Shown piece by piece: positions 53,066 through 61,501 of a DNA stretch of 64,000 nt. Each line of letters opens with the position of its first letter. Positions within the stretch are counted from its first letter, which is position 1. Under the pieces are notes generated by a model, which saw only the letters and a list, made by a program, of their open reading frames with translations, searched no databases and had not been told where the DNA came from. Both the position numbers and the translations under genes were made by a program. The DNA is from Clostridiales bacterium (lineage in GTDB: Bacteria > Bacillota > Clostridia > Oscillospirales > Acutalibacteraceae): positions 124,001 through 188,000 of the forward strand of contig DXYF01000028.1 in the NCBI GenBank assembly GCA_019415945.1. Direction: 5' to 3'.

Positions 53066-55303
53066 TTACAATTTTTCCATTTTGCAGAAATTTGACATAA
53101 GTCTTTTTGTTCCTACCTTATCAAATGATATTTCAAGCATAGTATCATTTCCCATTTTTTCGGTGCTGATAATCATTCCCTTGCCGAACACCTTATGAAG
53201 CACACAGTCGCCTACGCTGTAAACTTCCGAGCTTTTAGCATCAGGCTTTTTATATGCAGAAAAGCTGTTTACCGAATAGTTTGACTTTGAAGTACCGCTG
53301 ACAGAAACAGAATTTGACGGAGACGACGAAGCACTTGCTTTTGACAGGTATTTATTTTCTCCGGTATACTCTAACAGCTCTTTAGGAATTTCATTTACAA
53401 ATCGTGACGCCTTATTGTGTGTTGTTGAGCCGAATAACATTCTTGATCTCGTTTTTGTGAGATAAAGCTTTTCTTTAGCTCTTGTTATTCCGACATAAGC
53501 AAGTCTGCGTTCTTCGTTTAATTCATCAGGATTCATAATGGTTGCAATAGACGGAAAAACGCCGTCCTCCATACCTGCAATGAATACAACGGGAAACTCA
53601 AGACCTTTTGCACTGTGCATAGTCATCATAACACAGGTGTCTGCCTGTGCGTCGTAATTATCAATATCTGTTTGAAGTGATATTTCCTCAAGAAAAGCAG
53701 AAAGAGTGGCTTCTTCAGCATAATCCTGCTCGAACTTGATTATATTTGAGGAAAGCTCCTCGATATTTTCAATTCTTACTTCGGCATTATCCTTTTCCTT
53801 TTTGAGATAGGCTTCATAATCTGTATGCTCGATTATTAGATTGTATAATTCTGCAAGAGAATAATCGCCGCTTTGCTCTGCTTCGATTAAGTCGTCAATA
53901 AGATTTGTAAAGGCTTTAAGCTTTGCAGCCGAGCGTGAAAGCTTGGGAAAGTTCTCGGCATTCTTGATAACGGTATAAATGCTCTCTCCCAATCCCGATG
54001 CAATTTCCGAAGCATACGCAACGGTTGCCGCACCGATAGAACGCTTGGGAACATTAATTATTCTGCTTATTCTTACATCGTCGTGCGGATTGTTGATAAC
54101 CTGCAAATACGCAACCATATCACGGATTTCTTCACGGTCATAGAATCTGTGACCGCCTATTACCCTATGCGGTATTCCGCTTCTCGAAAGAGCCTGTTCA
54201 ACAGCGTTTGACTGTGCATTCATTCTGTAAAGCACGGCATAATCCGAAAAATTCCTGCCCTTTGCAACACCGTCAAGGATAGTCTTTGCAATAAACGCCG
54301 CCTCATCTCTTTCGGTTTCACAGGTCCGCACTTCAATTTTTTCACCTTTTGAATTTTCTGTCCAAAGGGTCTTTCCTTTTCTCATCGTGTTGTTTGAAAT
54401 AACACCGTTTGCTGCGTCAAGAATATTTTGCGTGCTTCGGTAATTTTGTTCAAGGCGGATAATTTTGGCACCTTTAAAGGTATTTTCAAACGAGAGGATA
54501 TTTTCTATTGTTGCACCTCTGAACTTATAGATGCTTTGGTCATCATCTCCGACAACACAAATATTTCCGTATTTGCCTGCCAGCATACTGACAAACTTGT
54601 ACTGTACTTTGTTTGTATCCTGGTACTCATCTACCATTATATATTTAAACTGATTTTGATAATATTCAAGTATTTCGGGACACTTTTCAAAAAGCAAAAC
54701 TGTATTTGAAAGCATATCGTCAAAATCCATAGCGTCGGCTGTTTTAAGCCGAGTCTGATAAATTTCATAAGCCTTTGCTATTGACGCTTTACGGCTGTCA
54801 AATTCTGCTTCTTTGAGCATTTGCTCAGGGCTTTTCATCTCGTCCTTTGCCTTTGAAATTTCGGAAAGAATCTTTTTTGCAGGCAAAATTTTTTCGTCGA
54901 TATGAAGCTGTTTGAGAATATCTTTAATGAGCTTTTTTTGATCGTCGGTGCCGTAAACGGTAAAATGGCTTGTATAGCCTATTCTGTCACCGTACCTACG
55001 CAAAATTCTTGCACAGGTTGAGTGAAAGGTAGCAGCCCAAATGTCAGCTCCTCCCTCAGGAACCGCATCACAAATTCGCTCTTTAAGCTCTCCTGCCGCT
55101 TTATTGGTAAAAGTAATCGCAAGAATCTGCCACGGCTTGCAAAGCTGTGACTGAAGTATGTACGCAATTCTGTTTACGAGAACAGTAGTTTTTCCCGACC
55201 CTGCACCTGCAAGTATAAGCAAAGGACCTTCTGTTGTAAAAACAGCCTGCTGCTGCATATTGTTCATATGTGAAAAGTTTTTTTGAATGTCGGTTTGATT
55301 CAT
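53066..55303 (-). CDS. pcrA: UvrD/Rep-type DNA helicase PcrA
   Basis: Superfamily 1A 3'-5' helicase for repair and rolling-circle replication. 745 residues from ATG 55303 (AGAGG 10 nt upstream); longer frames lack a ribosome site. Motifs: Q motif and Walker A LAGAGSGKTTVLV, ITFTNKAAGELKERI, VDEYQDTNKVQ, VVGDDDQSIYKFRGA, LEQNYRST, MMTMHSAKGLEF and VGITRAKEKLYL. The C-terminal tail has the PcrA-type GDCVLHKVFGKG module that contacts RNA polymerase in relatives. Confidence 0.95.
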   Translation of the reverse strand: MNQTDIQKNFSHMNNMQQQAVFTTEGPLLILAGAGSGKTTVLVNRIAYILQSQLCKPWQILAITFTNKAAGELKERICDAVPEGGADIWAATFHSTCARILRRYGDRIGYTSHFTVYGTDDQKKLIKDILKQLHIDEKILPAKKILSEISKAKDEMKSPEQMLKEAEFDSRKASIAKAYEIYQTRLKTADAMDFDDMLSNTVLLFEKCPEILEYYQNQFKYIMVDEYQDTNKVQYKFVSMLAGKYGNICVVGDDDQSIYKFRGATIENILSFENTFKGAKIIRLEQNYRSTQNILDAANGVISNNTMRKGKTLWTENSKGEKIEVRTCETERDEAAFIAKTILDGVAKGRNFSDYAVLYRMNAQSNAVEQALSRSGIPHRVIGGHRFYDREEIRDMVAYLQVINNPHDDVRISRIINVPKRSIGAATVAYASEIASGLGESIYTVIKNAENFPKLSRSAAKLKAFTNLIDDLIEAEQSGDYSLAELYNLIIEHTDYEAYLKKEKDNAEVRIENIEELSSNIIKFEQDYAEEATLSAFLEEISLQTDIDNYDAQADTCVMMTMHSAKGLEFPVVFIAGMEDGVFPSIATIMNPDELNEERRLAYVGITRAKEKLYLTKTRSRMLFGSTTHNKASRFVNEIPKELLEYTGENKYLSKASASSSPSNSVSVSGTSKSNYSVNSFSAYKKPDAKSSEVYSVGDCVLHKVFGKGMIISTEKMGNDTMLEISFDKVGTKRLMSNFCKMEKL

Positions 55304-55355
55304 AATTTTCATGCCTCTGTTATAAACTTTGTAAATTATTTTTAACAAACAAAAC

Positions 55356-55378
55356 GGGCGAACAGTCAGTGTCCGCCC
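55356..55378 (-). terminator. Terminator of the DUF4358 lipoprotein gene
   Basis: GGGCGGACA pairs with TGTTCGCCC (one G-U) on the minus strand, followed by GTTTTGTTTGTT. Confidence 0.8.
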
Positions 55379-55399
55379 ATCAATATTCGGGAAACCGAA

Positions 55400-55858
55400 T
55401 TATTTTAAGTAATCGTAAAAGACCTCAAGCATTTTAGGACCCTCGTCTGCCACAATCATCGTAACATAGTTACCGTCCTTTGTCACCTTGCAAGCCTGAA
55501 CCATTGAAAGCTTATCGGGAGTGTAGGATGAATACTGATTGATAATTGCATTGTATCTGGTAGTAAGTGCTGATTCAACTCTGCCTGCCGCATCGGAATC
55601 TACAGCCTCAACAAGCACAATTTCAACAGGAGCGTCGTTGTTCGAGTCAATTTCCGCAGCAAACTGCTTTACATCATCAGCCTCAATGCTGTAGTACTGA
55701 TTTAACTTATCAACATCCTCAAGTTTTTGAAGAGAGAGGCTGAAATCGGAATTTATTTTGTTCATAACCTCTGAAAGGTCAACTGACTTTGCTCCGCAGC
55801 CTGTGAGAGCGGTAAAACAAAGAGCAAATGTTATAACAAGCGAAACGATTTTTTTCAT
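55400..55858 (-). CDS. DUF4358 domain lipoprotein
   Basis: 152 residues. The signal peptide ends in the lipobox LTGC (acylated Cys at 21). The mature part begins KSVDLSEVMNKI and has DKLNQYYSIEADDVKQF and the late GNYVTMIVAD, matching the DUF4358 pattern of small Clostridial lipoproteins. Function unknown. AGGAGAGG precedes the ATG. Its leader overlaps a tRNA terminator. Confidence 0.85.
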   Translation of the reverse strand: MKKIVSLVITFALCFTALTGCGAKSVDLSEVMNKINSDFSLSLQKLEDVDKLNQYYSIEADDVKQFAAEIDSNNDAPVEIVLVEAVDSDAAGRVESALTTRYNAIINQYSSYTPDKLSMVQACKVTKDGNYVTMIVADEGPKMLEVFYDYLK

Positions 55859-55884
55859 AAAAACCTCTCCTCATGATAAAAGTT

Positions 55885-55911
55885 AACGCCGAACAATACA
55901 AGCTCGGCGTT
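55885..55911 (-). terminator. Terminator of the tRNA-Gln/tRNA-Pro transcript
   Basis: Perfect 8-bp stem AACGCCGA/TCGGCGTT, followed on the minus strand by AACTTTTATC, just after the tRNA-Pro 3' end. Confidence 0.65.
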
Positions 55912-55917
55912 AAGTTG

Positions 55918-55994
55918 TGGTCGAGGTGACAAGATTCGAACTTGCGACCCCATCGTCCCGAACGATGTGCGCTACCAAACTGCGCTACACCTCG
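55918..55994 (-). tRNA. tRNA-Pro (CGG)
   Basis: 77-nt gene with encoded CCA. Cloverleaf: acceptor CGAGGTG pairs with CACCTCG; D arm GTAGCGCAGTTTGGTAGC; anticodon stem CATCG/CGATG with loop TTCGGGA (anticodon CGG); T loop GTTCGAATC. Confidence 0.95.
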
Positions 55995-56005
55995 AAGTTA
56001 AAAAC

Positions 56006-56024
56006 AGCCCCGAGTAACGGGGCT
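56006..56024 (-). terminator. Hairpin between the two tRNAs
   Basis: AGCCCCG/CGGGGCT stem with AGTAA loop (strand-specific loop TTACT), followed on the minus strand by GTTTTTAAC. It resembles a terminator but tRNA-Pro has no room for its own promoter, so it may be a processing stem or leaky terminator. Confidence 0.6.
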
Positions 56025-56027
56025 ATT

Positions 56028-56101
56028 TGGCTGTGGAATAGGGATTCGAACCCCAACAAACAGAGTCAGAGTCTGTCGTGCTACCGTTACACTATTCCAC
56101 A
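56028..56101 (-). tRNA. tRNA-Gln (CTG)
   Basis: 74-nt gene with encoded CCA. Acceptor TGTGGAA pairs with TTCCACA; anticodon stem ACAGA/TCTGT with loop CTCTGAC gives anticodon CTG; T loop GTTCGAATC. Confidence 0.95.
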
Positions 56102-56134
56102 AGATCTGTGAGCACTCTCCGTGCAACGATAGTT

Positions 56135-56163
56135 ATTATATGACATTCAGTTTAAAATGTCAA
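56135..56163 (-). promoter_or_regulatory. Consensus promoter of the tRNA unit
   Basis: Minus strand TTGACA (56163-56158), 17 bp, TATAAT (56140-56135): perfect sigma-A consensus, as expected for stable RNA genes. Confidence 0.8.
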
Positions 56164-56181
56164 GGGTTTTTGAAAAATTTT

Positions 56182-57168
56182 TCATTTTTTTCTTACTCTT
56201 ATATCGCTGCCGATAAAATCAAGCTTTTCTGCGTTGCCTATGATTCGGGACACAAACCGCTCTGAATATATTTTTTCAAGCTCATGAAGATTAAGATTGG
56301 TATTAACTATAACCGGCTTACCCGCAAGTATTCGTGAATTAAAAATATTATACATTTCCGATACCGAAAACTGAGTGTGAAACTCTGTTCCGAGGTCATC
56401 AACAATTAATAAATCACATTCGAGCAGCATATCATTTATCGGGTCGCCGTCGCTTTTTGAAAAGAAATCTTTTTCAAGCCTGTGTGCAAGAGAAGGTGCG
56501 GACACATATATTACTCCGAAACCTTTTTTGATAACTTCATTTGCTATGGCAAGAGAAAGGTGTGTTTTTCCGAGTCCCGTCTTACCTTTCATAAATATAC
56601 TGTTAGAATTTTGTGAAAAATTTTCAGCGTAATTTTTGCAGTAATTAAGTACTTTACTCATATGAGCATTGGGAGATATATTCGTTTCCGAATCCCGTGA
56701 TTTATCATAGTATTCAAGGCTGAAAGTATCAAATGTGGAGAGCGACAAAGGTGCCGTTCTGTTAAGTTCCTCACAGGCACATAAGATAAGTGCTTGTTTT
56801 AAGCAAGAACAAACTACGGTTTTGCCGTTTTCTTCGTAATAACCCGTATCATTGCACTTCTTACAGGTGTATGCGGGTTCAAAAACATTTTCACTGTAGC
56901 CGTTTGACTTTAAAAGTTCCGACAGTTCCTTTTGCATAGAAAGATTGCTGTCACGAAGCTTTTCCATTTGCTCGGCAATGTCCTTTCCGCTTAAAACAGC
57001 CCTTGCAACTGCAATTCCCGAATAAGAAATTTCTTTTTCAAGTTCTTTTGCTCTGGGCAGTTTTTTATAAATTTCTTCCCTACGCTTTTCAGCGGCCTTT
57101 TCAGCCCTTAATCGTCTTTCAAACAGCTTATCCGCAGCCGCTTTATATACACTGCTGCTGTATCCCAT
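56182..57168 (-). CDS. dnaI: Primosomal helicase loader (DnaI/DnaC-like AAA+ ATPase)
   Basis: Loads the replicative helicase at origins and stalled forks. 328 residues. A zinc-binding N-terminal region CKKCNDTGYY with CSC; Walker A MKGKTGLGKTHLSLA (about 190); Walker B LLIVDDLGTEF; sensor NTNLN. GAGGTG precedes the ATG. It follows the dnaD gene by 14 bp, the classic pair in Firmicutes. Confidence 0.92.
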   Translation of the reverse strand: MGYSSSVYKAAADKLFERRLRAEKAAEKRREEIYKKLPRAKELEKEISYSGIAVARAVLSGKDIAEQMEKLRDSNLSMQKELSELLKSNGYSENVFEPAYTCKKCNDTGYYEENGKTVVCSCLKQALILCACEELNRTAPLSLSTFDTFSLEYYDKSRDSETNISPNAHMSKVLNYCKNYAENFSQNSNSIFMKGKTGLGKTHLSLAIANEVIKKGFGVIYVSAPSLAHRLEKDFFSKSDGDPINDMLLECDLLIVDDLGTEFHTQFSVSEMYNIFNSRILAGKPVIVNTNLNLHELEKIYSERFVSRIIGNAEKLDFIGSDIRVRKK

Positions 57169-57182
57169 ATAATCACCTCATA

Positions 57183-58217
57183 CTAAAAATCATCAAGGGT
57201 GTTGATTTTCTCAAGCTCGTCAATATCATATGAGCTTTTTCTCTTAACCTGCTTTTGCGGGGATTTTTCAAATTCGGCAAGCTCATTTAGATTTTTTATT
57301 CCGTTACTGTTCCATCGCTTTAAAATTCCGTCAATATAGTTGAATTTCATAGTCCCCTTGCTGTCTACGCAACGCTCATACGCTTCACGGAGCATTTCTG
57401 TAGAAAATTTCCAGTCTTCAACCCATTTTTGGCTGTATTCAAGCTGTTTTTTCGTCGGGGAACCCGTATTATTAATTCCAAACGCTGATGACACCTTCGA
57501 AAAGCTTGCATTCATCTGTTTTATTCTTCTGATTTTCGCGTCAGCCGCCTCAAGCGAATTTACTCCCTCGTCAGCCCAGCCGATGCCTATTTTTTCAATC
57601 GCACGCATATTGCCCTTGTCAATACTTACGCAGTACTGAATTAACATCAGAATAACATCAACAGCTAAACCGCAGGTATCTTTCAGCATGAGCAAGGTCG
57701 ATATATCTGAATTTGAAAGAGTTTTTCCGAGTGCCGACTGAGCCTCGCCTACCAAAATTTTAAGTTCCTCGTCAACTGCAAGCCGCTGTGATGTAAAAAA
57801 ATAATCCGGCTTTTGCGGGCGTGTAACCGTAAATCGGTTTCTTTGAACCTCTACATCATTTGAAATTTCTTGGACAGTTTCTTTGTGAATTTGTTCGTTT
57901 TTACTGTCTGCTGAATCATCTGCAAAATCTTCGGTATCCGATGAAAAAGAATCAGCACTTGCGGGTGTGTATGTATCTGAATCCTTATGTAGTATTCCGA
58001 TACTGACCCAATAGTCAACTGCTTCGGGAATATCGGTTTGATTTACGCCGGTGCAGAGCGATATTTCTCCTTCTGACAGCTCTTTTCCGCTGTTTCTTAA
58101 AATACAAAGCAAAACTTTTAACTTTACTCCGTCGGCAAATTTCAGCCCGTTATCTACAACTGCAGACGGAACCGCAAAAACCGAATTCCATGCACCGAGA
58201 TTTATTTTGATTGACAT
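57183..58217 (-). CDS. dnaD: DnaD-domain replication initiation protein
   Basis: 344 residues. An N-terminal winged helix (about 1-90: LCILRNSGKELSEGEISLC) with an acidic, Ser-rich linker SFSSDTEDFADDSADS, and two DnaD (DDBH2) repeats at about 150-215 and 250-310, the second with YSQKWVEDWKFSTEMLREAY and FNYIDGILKRW. It helps DNA opening and helicase loading. Bacillus DnaD is about 230 residues; the larger size matches the clostridial fused-repeat form. AAAGGATG precedes the ATG. Confidence 0.9.
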   Translation of the reverse strand: MSIKINLGAWNSVFAVPSAVVDNGLKFADGVKLKVLLCILRNSGKELSEGEISLCTGVNQTDIPEAVDYWVSIGILHKDSDTYTPASADSFSSDTEDFADDSADSKNEQIHKETVQEISNDVEVQRNRFTVTRPQKPDYFFTSQRLAVDEELKILVGEAQSALGKTLSNSDISTLLMLKDTCGLAVDVILMLIQYCVSIDKGNMRAIEKIGIGWADEGVNSLEAADAKIRRIKQMNASFSKVSSAFGINNTGSPTKKQLEYSQKWVEDWKFSTEMLREAYERCVDSKGTMKFNYIDGILKRWNSNGIKNLNELAEFEKSPQKQVKRKSSYDIDELEKINTLDDF

Positions 58218-58242
58218 ACTATCTACATCCTTTGTTTCACTT

Positions 58243-58271
58243 AGTATAACACATGATTAAATATTTCAAAA
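58243..58271 (-). promoter_or_regulatory. Possible promoter of dnaD-dnaI
   Basis: Minus strand TTTTGA (58271-58266), 17 bp, TATACT (58248-58243). The plus strand of the same spacer has TATAAT at 58316-58321 for the TSCPD gene, with a weak -35. Confidence 0.4.
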
Positions 58272-58348
58272 TATAAAAATAGAATTATATAGATTTTTTT
58301 AATGAAATGTGTTAATATAATGTAAAAATAAAGAAAGAAGACGATATT

Positions 58349-58603
58349 ATGACACACATTTATACTCCGCACGGTGTTTGCTCAAGACAAATGAAAGTAG
58401 AGCTTGATGAAAGCGGCGTGATAACCAACTGTGAAATTATAGGCGGATGTGCAGGAAACACAATGGGAATATGCGAGCTTGTTAAAGGAATGAATGCTGA
58501 GGACGCGATAAAAAGAATGAAAGGCATTGATTGCAGAATGAGGGGCACTTCCTGCCCCGACCAACTTGCTCATGCACTTGAAGAGGCAATGGAAAAAATC
58601 TGA
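58349..58603 (+). CDS. TSCPD-domain protein (TIGR03905 family)
   Basis: 84 residues. The signature is in CRMRGTSCPDQLAHALE near the end, with more cysteines at VCSRQM, NCEIIGGC. It is the stand-alone form of the domain found at the C-terminus of some ribonucleotide reductases; role unknown, possibly metal or thiol related. ATG at 58349; ribosome site weak (GAAAGAAG). Divergent from dnaD. Confidence 0.85.
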   Translation: MTHIYTPHGVCSRQMKVELDESGVITNCEIIGGCAGNTMGICELVKGMNAEDAIKRMKGIDCRMRGTSCPDQLAHALEEAMEKI

Positions 58604-58604
58604 T

Positions 58605-58769
58605 TTATTTTTTGTTGTTTGCTTTGTTGATGAATATTACAAGCCGAGGCTTGATGTTTTTAATTTTTGATATTTTATTATCTATAAGCCATCTCATAAA
58701 AACCGAAAAAGCAACGGCAAGAAGTGCAAACAAAGAAATAAAGCCGATAATAATTAAAAATACAAACAT
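58605..58769 (-). CDS. Possible small membrane protein
   Basis: 54 residues from ATG 58769: an N-terminal span FVFLIIIGFISLFALLAVAF, a Trp, then a basic tail (KISKIKNIKPRLVIFINKAN). AAGGATG lies just upstream but sits in the descending arm of the ligA terminator. No homologue recognised. It fills an otherwise empty 240-bp gap. Existence is uncertain. Confidence 0.35.
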   Translation of the reverse strand: MFVFLIIIGFISLFALLAVAFSVFMRWLIDNKISKIKNIKPRLVIFINKANNKK

Positions 58770-58776
58770 AAAAAAC

Positions 58777-58818
58777 ATCCTTACATTTATATGATACACT
58801 CATTATAAATGTAAGGAT
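58777..58818. terminator. Strong bidirectional terminator between ligA and TSCPD/small ORF
   Basis: A 15-bp perfect stem ATCCTTACATTTATA (58777-58791) with TATAAATGTAAGGAT (58804-58818), then TTTGTATTTTTT on plus and GTTTTTTATG on minus. It serves ligA on the minus strand. Confidence 0.85.
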
Positions 58819-58844
58819 TTGTATTTTTTAATGAAATGTGTAGA

Positions 58845-60833
58845 TTATTTTGATGTATCAAGCATTTGTTTAAATTCTTCCTCGGAAATAATCGAAACAC
58901 CCAGCGTCTGAGCCTTTGTAAGTTTGCTGCCGGCATCCTCTCCCGCAAGCACATAAGATGTCTTTTTTGAAACGGAGGAGCTTGTTTTTCCGCCGTTTTC
59001 TTCGATAAGTTTAGACGCTTCACTTCGTTTCATTGTAGGAAGAGTACCAGTAAGCACAAATGTCATTCCCTCAAACACACCGCCTGACGGTTTTGCCAGC
59101 GATGACGCCGTATTAATACCCAGCTTTTTAAAATCATCTATCAGCTCTTTAGTGCTTTCAAGAGAAAAATAATTTTCAAGGCTCAACGCCATGACCGAAC
59201 CGAAACCGTCGATTTCTTCAAAATCCGACGCTTTGGCATTTATTATCTCATCAATATCGGCAAACTTTTGGCACAAAAGCTTTGCTGCCTTTAACCCGAT
59301 ATTTCTTATTCCGAGTGCAAAAACAAGTCGGTATAAATCATTTTGTTTTGATTTTGACAAAGAATTTATAAGATTATTTGCTGATTTTTCAGCCATTCTT
59401 TCAAGGCCGGAAATTTCATCTGCATTAAGTCTGTATAGGTCGGCAGGTGACTTTACAAGTCCCTCTTTGACAAGCTGTTCGAGGACGGCAGGTCCCAGCC
59501 CGTCGATATCCATAGCATCTCTTGCAACAAAATGAATCAAATGACGCATAAGCTGTGCAGGACAGTCCGTGTTGGTGCAACGCACGGCAGCCTCTCCCTC
59601 TTCCTGCAAAACGGGACCGCCGCAGGACGGGCATATTGTCGGAAATTTAAAAGGCTCAAAGCCGTCTGAATGTTCCTTAACGCACAATACTTCGGGGATT
59701 ATCTCCCCTGCTTTTCTTATTATGACGGTGTCGCCTACGCAAATTCCCTTTTCTTCAATAAAATCCTTATTGTGCAGAGTAGCTCTGCTTACGGTTGTTC
59801 CGGCAAGCAAAACAGGTTCAAAATTGCCTACGGGAGTCAGCACGCCTGTTCTGCCGACATTAATTTCAATGCTTAAAAGCTTTGTCGGCTTTTCTTCGGG
59901 CGGATACTTGTAAGCCTCTGCCCATTTCGGATACTTTGCAGTGCTGCCAAGTAAGCCTCTTGTCGCAAAGCTATTTACCTTAACAACAGCACCGTCAATG
60001 GCGTAATCAAATTCTCCCCTCATATTTCCGATACGCTCAATTTCGGAAATAACATCTTCTATATTATCATAGACATTATAAAAAGCCGTTGGAAAACCGA
60101 GCTGAGTCAGGTAATTTAAACTTTCGCTGTGACTTGAAAGTTCTTTTCCTTTTATTTGCTGAACATTAAAAACAAAAATATCAAGCTTTCGCTGTGCGGT
60201 AATCCTTGCATCTTTTTGCCGAAGCGACCCTGCTGCGGCGTTACGCGGATTTTTAAAGGTTTTCTCTTCGTTTTCTTCCTGCTTTTTTGTAAGCTCTTCA
60301 AAGCTCTTAAACGACATATAAACCTCTCCCCTGACCTCAAGGTATTCGGGAGCGTTTGAAATACGCTTAGGCAGACTTTTAACGGTCATCAGATTATCCG
60401 TTACATCTTCACCCGTAATACCGTCGCCTCGGGTTGACCCACGCACAAAAACGCCGTTTTTGTATTCACAGGAAACAGACAAACCGTCAAATTTAGGCTC
60501 GACAACATACTCAATATCTGAAGAAATTTCTCTTACTCTGCGGTCAAAGTCACGCAGCTCATCATGAGAAAAACTGTCATGCAGACTTTCCATAACAACC
60601 GCATGAGTTACGGGTGAGAATTTTTCGCCTGCACTGCCGCCTACTTTGTTTGTCGGCGATAAGGGGGATTTTAAATCGGGATAAAGCTGTTCAAGATTTT
60701 CCAGTTCTCTCAACAGCTTATCATATTCAAAATCCGATATTTCAGGTTCGTCCATATTGTAATACAGATTATTGTGGTATTCAAGCAATTTTGTAAGCTC
60801 ATTTATTCGGTTTTTTGCCGTTATAACATCCAT
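58845..60833 (-). CDS. ligA: NAD-dependent DNA ligase
   Basis: Essential nick sealer. 662 residues. The adenylation lysine lies in EPKFDGLSVSCEY near residue 120, with SPLSPTNKVGG before it. OB fold; a four-Cys zinc site CPSCGG and CTNTDCPAQ; four HhH repeats (EISGLERMAEKSANNL); C-terminal BRCT domain FEGMTFVLTGTLPTMKR. GGAG precedes the ATG. Confidence 0.97.
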   Translation of the reverse strand: MDVITAKNRINELTKLLEYHNNLYYNMDEPEISDFEYDKLLRELENLEQLYPDLKSPLSPTNKVGGSAGEKFSPVTHAVVMESLHDSFSHDELRDFDRRVREISSDIEYVVEPKFDGLSVSCEYKNGVFVRGSTRGDGITGEDVTDNLMTVKSLPKRISNAPEYLEVRGEVYMSFKSFEELTKKQEENEEKTFKNPRNAAAGSLRQKDARITAQRKLDIFVFNVQQIKGKELSSHSESLNYLTQLGFPTAFYNVYDNIEDVISEIERIGNMRGEFDYAIDGAVVKVNSFATRGLLGSTAKYPKWAEAYKYPPEEKPTKLLSIEINVGRTGVLTPVGNFEPVLLAGTTVSRATLHNKDFIEEKGICVGDTVIIRKAGEIIPEVLCVKEHSDGFEPFKFPTICPSCGGPVLQEEGEAAVRCTNTDCPAQLMRHLIHFVARDAMDIDGLGPAVLEQLVKEGLVKSPADLYRLNADEISGLERMAEKSANNLINSLSKSKQNDLYRLVFALGIRNIGLKAAKLLCQKFADIDEIINAKASDFEEIDGFGSVMALSLENYFSLESTKELIDDFKKLGINTASSLAKPSGGVFEGMTFVLTGTLPTMKRSEASKLIEENGGKTSSSVSKKTSYVLAGEDAGSKLTKAQTLGVSIISEEEFKQMLDTSK

Positions 60834-60858
60834 ATTCTACTCCGTAAATTTTTATATC

Positions 60859-61434
60859 TCACTTATTAACCTCTGAGGTTCCCTTTTCCCGCAAAAAAGT
60901 TGATTCGAGATCTGCAAGATGCAGCTTTACAGCAAGAGGGTATTTGTCGTACGCCTGACTGATTGTATTGCTGTTTTTGTCTCCGAATTCGCCCATGTGC
61001 CATCTGATTGCCATTGCTTCATCAATTTTGAGATGCATTTTTCGTTCAATTAAAAACACCGACTTTTCACCGTGTCCGTAGGGAAACTGGTCGTCAATCG
61101 CATAGTACGGCACCTTTTCCCACTGACCCGTAAGGTCGTTTTTTACATTTCTTGAAGATACCTTATAAAACTGTGCCTTGCACAAATCGTGAAGTAATCC
61201 GCAAATTGCGAAACTCTCAATATTGTCTGTTTCTTCATCAAAATGCTTTTCCATCATTGTGTTAAAAACACTTACTGAATGCATAACAAGTCCGTTCTCA
61301 CAGGCACAGTGATATTTAGTACTTGCGGGAGCGGTGAAAAAGTCAGTTCGTTTCAGCCATTCCAACAGCTCATCGGCACCCTGCCTCGTGATATGTTCCT
61401 TGTAAATCGCAATAAATTCTTCTTGAGCAGTCAT
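60859..61434 (-). CDS. HD-domain phosphohydrolase-like protein
   Basis: 191 residues. HD motifs: VMHSVSVFNTM, GLLHDLCKAQFY and IRWHMGEFG, LHLADLEST supply the metal ligands H...HD...D. The family includes nucleotidases and cyclic nucleotide phosphodiesterases; substrate unknown. AGGAGG precedes the ATG. Upstream of ligA by 25 bp, probably co-transcribed. Confidence 0.85.
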   Translation of the reverse strand: MTAQEEFIAIYKEHITRQGADELLEWLKRTDFFTAPASTKYHCACENGLVMHSVSVFNTMMEKHFDEETDNIESFAICGLLHDLCKAQFYKVSSRNVKNDLTGQWEKVPYYAIDDQFPYGHGEKSVFLIERKMHLKIDEAMAIRWHMGEFGDKNSNTISQAYDKYPLAVKLHLADLESTFLREKGTSEVNK

Positions 61435-61468
61435 ATATTTCCTCCTGTAAGGTAATACTAAAAAAACA

Positions 61469-61488
61469 GGGCACCCATTAAGGTGCCC
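61469..61488 (-). terminator. Terminator of ispH-S1
   Basis: Perfect GGGCACC/GGTGCCC stem (61469-61475, 61482-61488), followed on the minus strand by TGTTTTTTTAGT and on plus by GTTTTATG. Confidence 0.88.
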
Positions 61489-61501
61489 GTTTTATGTAGG
61501 A

